The translations under genes and the position numbers were made by a program. Source: Candidatus Omnitrophota bacterium (GTDB taxonomy: Bacteria > Omnitrophota > Gorgyraeia > Gygaellales > Profunditerraquicolaceae). From it: a DNA stretch of 7,211 bases. Position 1 is the stretch's first letter; each line of letters opens with the position of its first letter. The stretch is taken from contig VGKF01000041.1 in NCBI GenBank assembly GCA_016867175.1, forward strand, positions 1 through 7,211. The letters are read 5' to 3'. Positions 6,120 to 7,211 of the stretch are shown here, one piece after another. The notes under the pieces were generated by a model, which worked only from the letters and a program-made list of their open reading frames with translations, did not search any database and had not been told where the DNA came from.

Positions 6120-7211
6120 ATGCAAAAGGTTATTAAATCCTTAGATTTTATTATTAATTGGTCGATTGTGCTGTTGCCTTTTTCTATAGCTATCTCTTCT
6201 GCCCCGGCCAATGTTTTTACCGGTCTTTTGGTCGCAGCCTTTTTAGCTAAGCAGATTATCTTAAAAAAGCCGTTATTTTCCGGCACGCCGATAAATATAC
6301 CACTATTAGCATTTTTTGTTGTTACCTGCCTGTCGCTAGTAAATTCCGTAAACTACAGGGATAGCATAAAAGGCGGAATATTGAGGCTCCTGCAGTATAT
6401 CCTGGTATTTTTTATCGTGCTGCAGGAGGTAAAGGATAAAAAACATCTAATCAGGATCATCTTTTCTATCTTTGCCGGGCTGATGCTGATTTCTTTTGAC
6501 GGGATCTGGCAGGTAGCCACAGGAAAGGATTTTATCAGGGGTTACCTGCCGGTGCTTAATATCGGACTACGGCGCGCCACTGCTTCTTTTAAGGACTCAA
6601 ATCTGATGGGGATTTATCTGAGCGCATTCGCTCCCTTGGCCTTTGGGATGGCTATCTATTATTTTAAAAGCAAGAAAGCCATTCCTATATTCCTGGTAAG
6701 CTTCATCTCACTTATCGGCATAGCTCTGACCTATTCGCGGCCTACTTTACTCGCTACCTATATAGTCCTGTTTTTTTTAGGGGTAGCTAGCAAGAAAAAG
6801 ACATTGATAATTATCCTTGTCGCTACAGCCTTTATAGCTCCTTTTATTCTGCCAAGCTCGGTTAAAAGATGGGCAAAGGAAATGGATTATAATCCCGTCA
6901 GATTTATGTGTAATGATGACAGGATTGCGGTATACCGCAATTCCTTGAATATGATAAAGGCGCATCCGTTCCTAGGCGTAGGCGCCAATAATTACATGAA
7001 GCAATATAAAGAATATAAAGATAAGGTAGAATACCGCAATATTATAACCCTGGATTACATGTACGCGCATAATAATTTTATCCATATGGCAGCAGAGCTA
7101 GGGCTGCTGGGCCTTTTAATATTTATCTGGGTTCTCTATAGGCTATTCAAAGAAAGCTCCAGGATTTATCGTTCTTTAAGCGATGGCTATCTTAAGATGC
7201 TGGCACTTGCG
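6120..7211 (+). CDS. O-antigen ligase/polymerase family protein (Wzy_C), 3' truncated by window edge
   Basis: The frame from ATG 6120 stays open for 364 codons to the window end. It encodes a polytopic membrane protein with hydrophobic segments at about 14-30, 33-47, 59-75, 88-103, 112-128, 163-182, 188-205, 209-222, 228-245 and 322-341. Family marks are RRATASFKDSNLMGIYL (151-167), LTYSRPTLLATY (203-214; most relatives have SRG where this has SRP), and the large periplasmic loop with DRIAVYRNSLNMIKAHPFLGVG (267-288). The loop ends in AHNNFIHMAAELGLLGLLIF (316-335), the most diagnostic Wzy_C stretch, with His317 a candidate key residue. WaaL-type ligases attach undecaprenyl-linked glycan to lipid A core; Wzy-type members polymerise repeat units; some relatives glycosylate proteins. 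Sequence alone does not separate these. GAGGG at 6111-6115 acts as ribosome site across the previous stop. The last helices are missing. Confidence 0.9.
   Translation, partial: MQKVIKSLDFIINWSIVLLPFSIAISSAPANVFTGLLVAAFLAKQIILKKPLFSGTPINIPLLAFFVVTCLSLVNSVNYRDSIKGGILRLLQYILVFFIVLQEVKDKKHLIRIIFSIFAGLMLISFDGIWQVATGKDFIRGYLPVLNIGLRRATASFKDSNLMGIYLSAFAPLAFGMAIYYFKSKKAIPIFLVSFISLIGIALTYSRPTLLATYIVLFFLGVASKKKTLIIILVATAFIAPFILPSSVKRWAKEMDYNPVRFMCNDDRIAVYRNSLNMIKAHPFLGVGANNYMKQYKEYKDKVEYRNIITLDYMYAHNNFIHMAAELGLLGLLIFIWVLYRLFKESSRIYRSLSDGYLKMLALA

Noticed and set aside
5933..6286. Minus-strand open frame of 117 codons
   Set aside because: It spans the end of the second GT2 and the start of the O-antigen ligase gene, both well supported, and has no family resemblance.
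6771..6778. Run of eight T in the O-antigen ligase gene as a phase-variation or slippage site
   Set aside because: The run encodes Leu-Phe-Phe-Leu within a helix; a similar T7 run occurs in the GT-C gene near 3268-3274. Such runs are expected in AT-leaning membrane-protein genes, and no alternative frame of interest follows.
6777..6965. Minus-strand open frame of 62 codons
   Set aside because: It lies within the O-antigen ligase gene opposite family-like residues, with no ribosome site or recognisable motif.

Overview
The window is a compact run of nine genes, all on the + strand, with almost no intergenic DNA. Both outer genes are cut by the window edges. The content points to a cell-surface polysaccharide or glycolipid locus of a diderm (Gram-negative type) bacterium: a carbamoyltransferase, two DPM-synthase-like GT2 glycosyltransferases, a large GT-C-fold membrane glycosyltransferase, a SAM-dependent methyltransferase and an O-antigen ligase/polymerase. 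Moderate GC, very tight gene packing, and a palindrome with GGGACGGTTCT / GGGGACACTTTT arms resemble what I remember from uncultured lineages such as Omnitrophota. That is an impression from gene content and repeat style, not a proven assignment.

Layout. 1-565: C-terminal part of a NodU/CmcH-type carbamoyltransferase. 563-636: a 74-bp nested palindrome whose first three bases are the TAG stop codon of that gene. 644-1030: an SxtJ-like three-helix membrane protein. 1045-1203: a 52-residue DUF5989/SxtK-like membrane protein that starts with GTG and is easily missed. 1224-1982: a DUF3108-type exported or membrane-anchored protein. 1979-2695: a class I methyltransferase. 2699-4738: a GT-C-fold (GT39/ArnT-like) membrane glycosyltransferase. 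4735-5433 and 5438-6118: two GT2 enzymes. 6120-7211: an O-antigen ligase family protein without its C-terminus.

The first three genes repeat the sxtI-sxtJ-sxtK order known from saxitoxin clusters. Here they sit beside glycan genes with no other toxin gene in view. The trio is therefore better read as a general carbamoylation module with two small membrane partners of unknown role. The remaining genes fit a scheme in which GT2 enzymes make polyprenyl-phosphate sugars, the GT-C enzyme uses them on the periplasmic side, and the ligase/polymerase joins the finished glycan. The methyltransferase and carbamoyltransferase would decorate it.

ATGA overlaps (1979-1982 and 4735-4738), gaps of 1 to 20 bp elsewhere, and the absence of any recognisable promoter or U-tailed terminator suggest a single transcript. 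The only non-coding structure of note is the palindrome between the first two genes. It looks like a small mobile repeat inserted into an originally overlapping gene junction.
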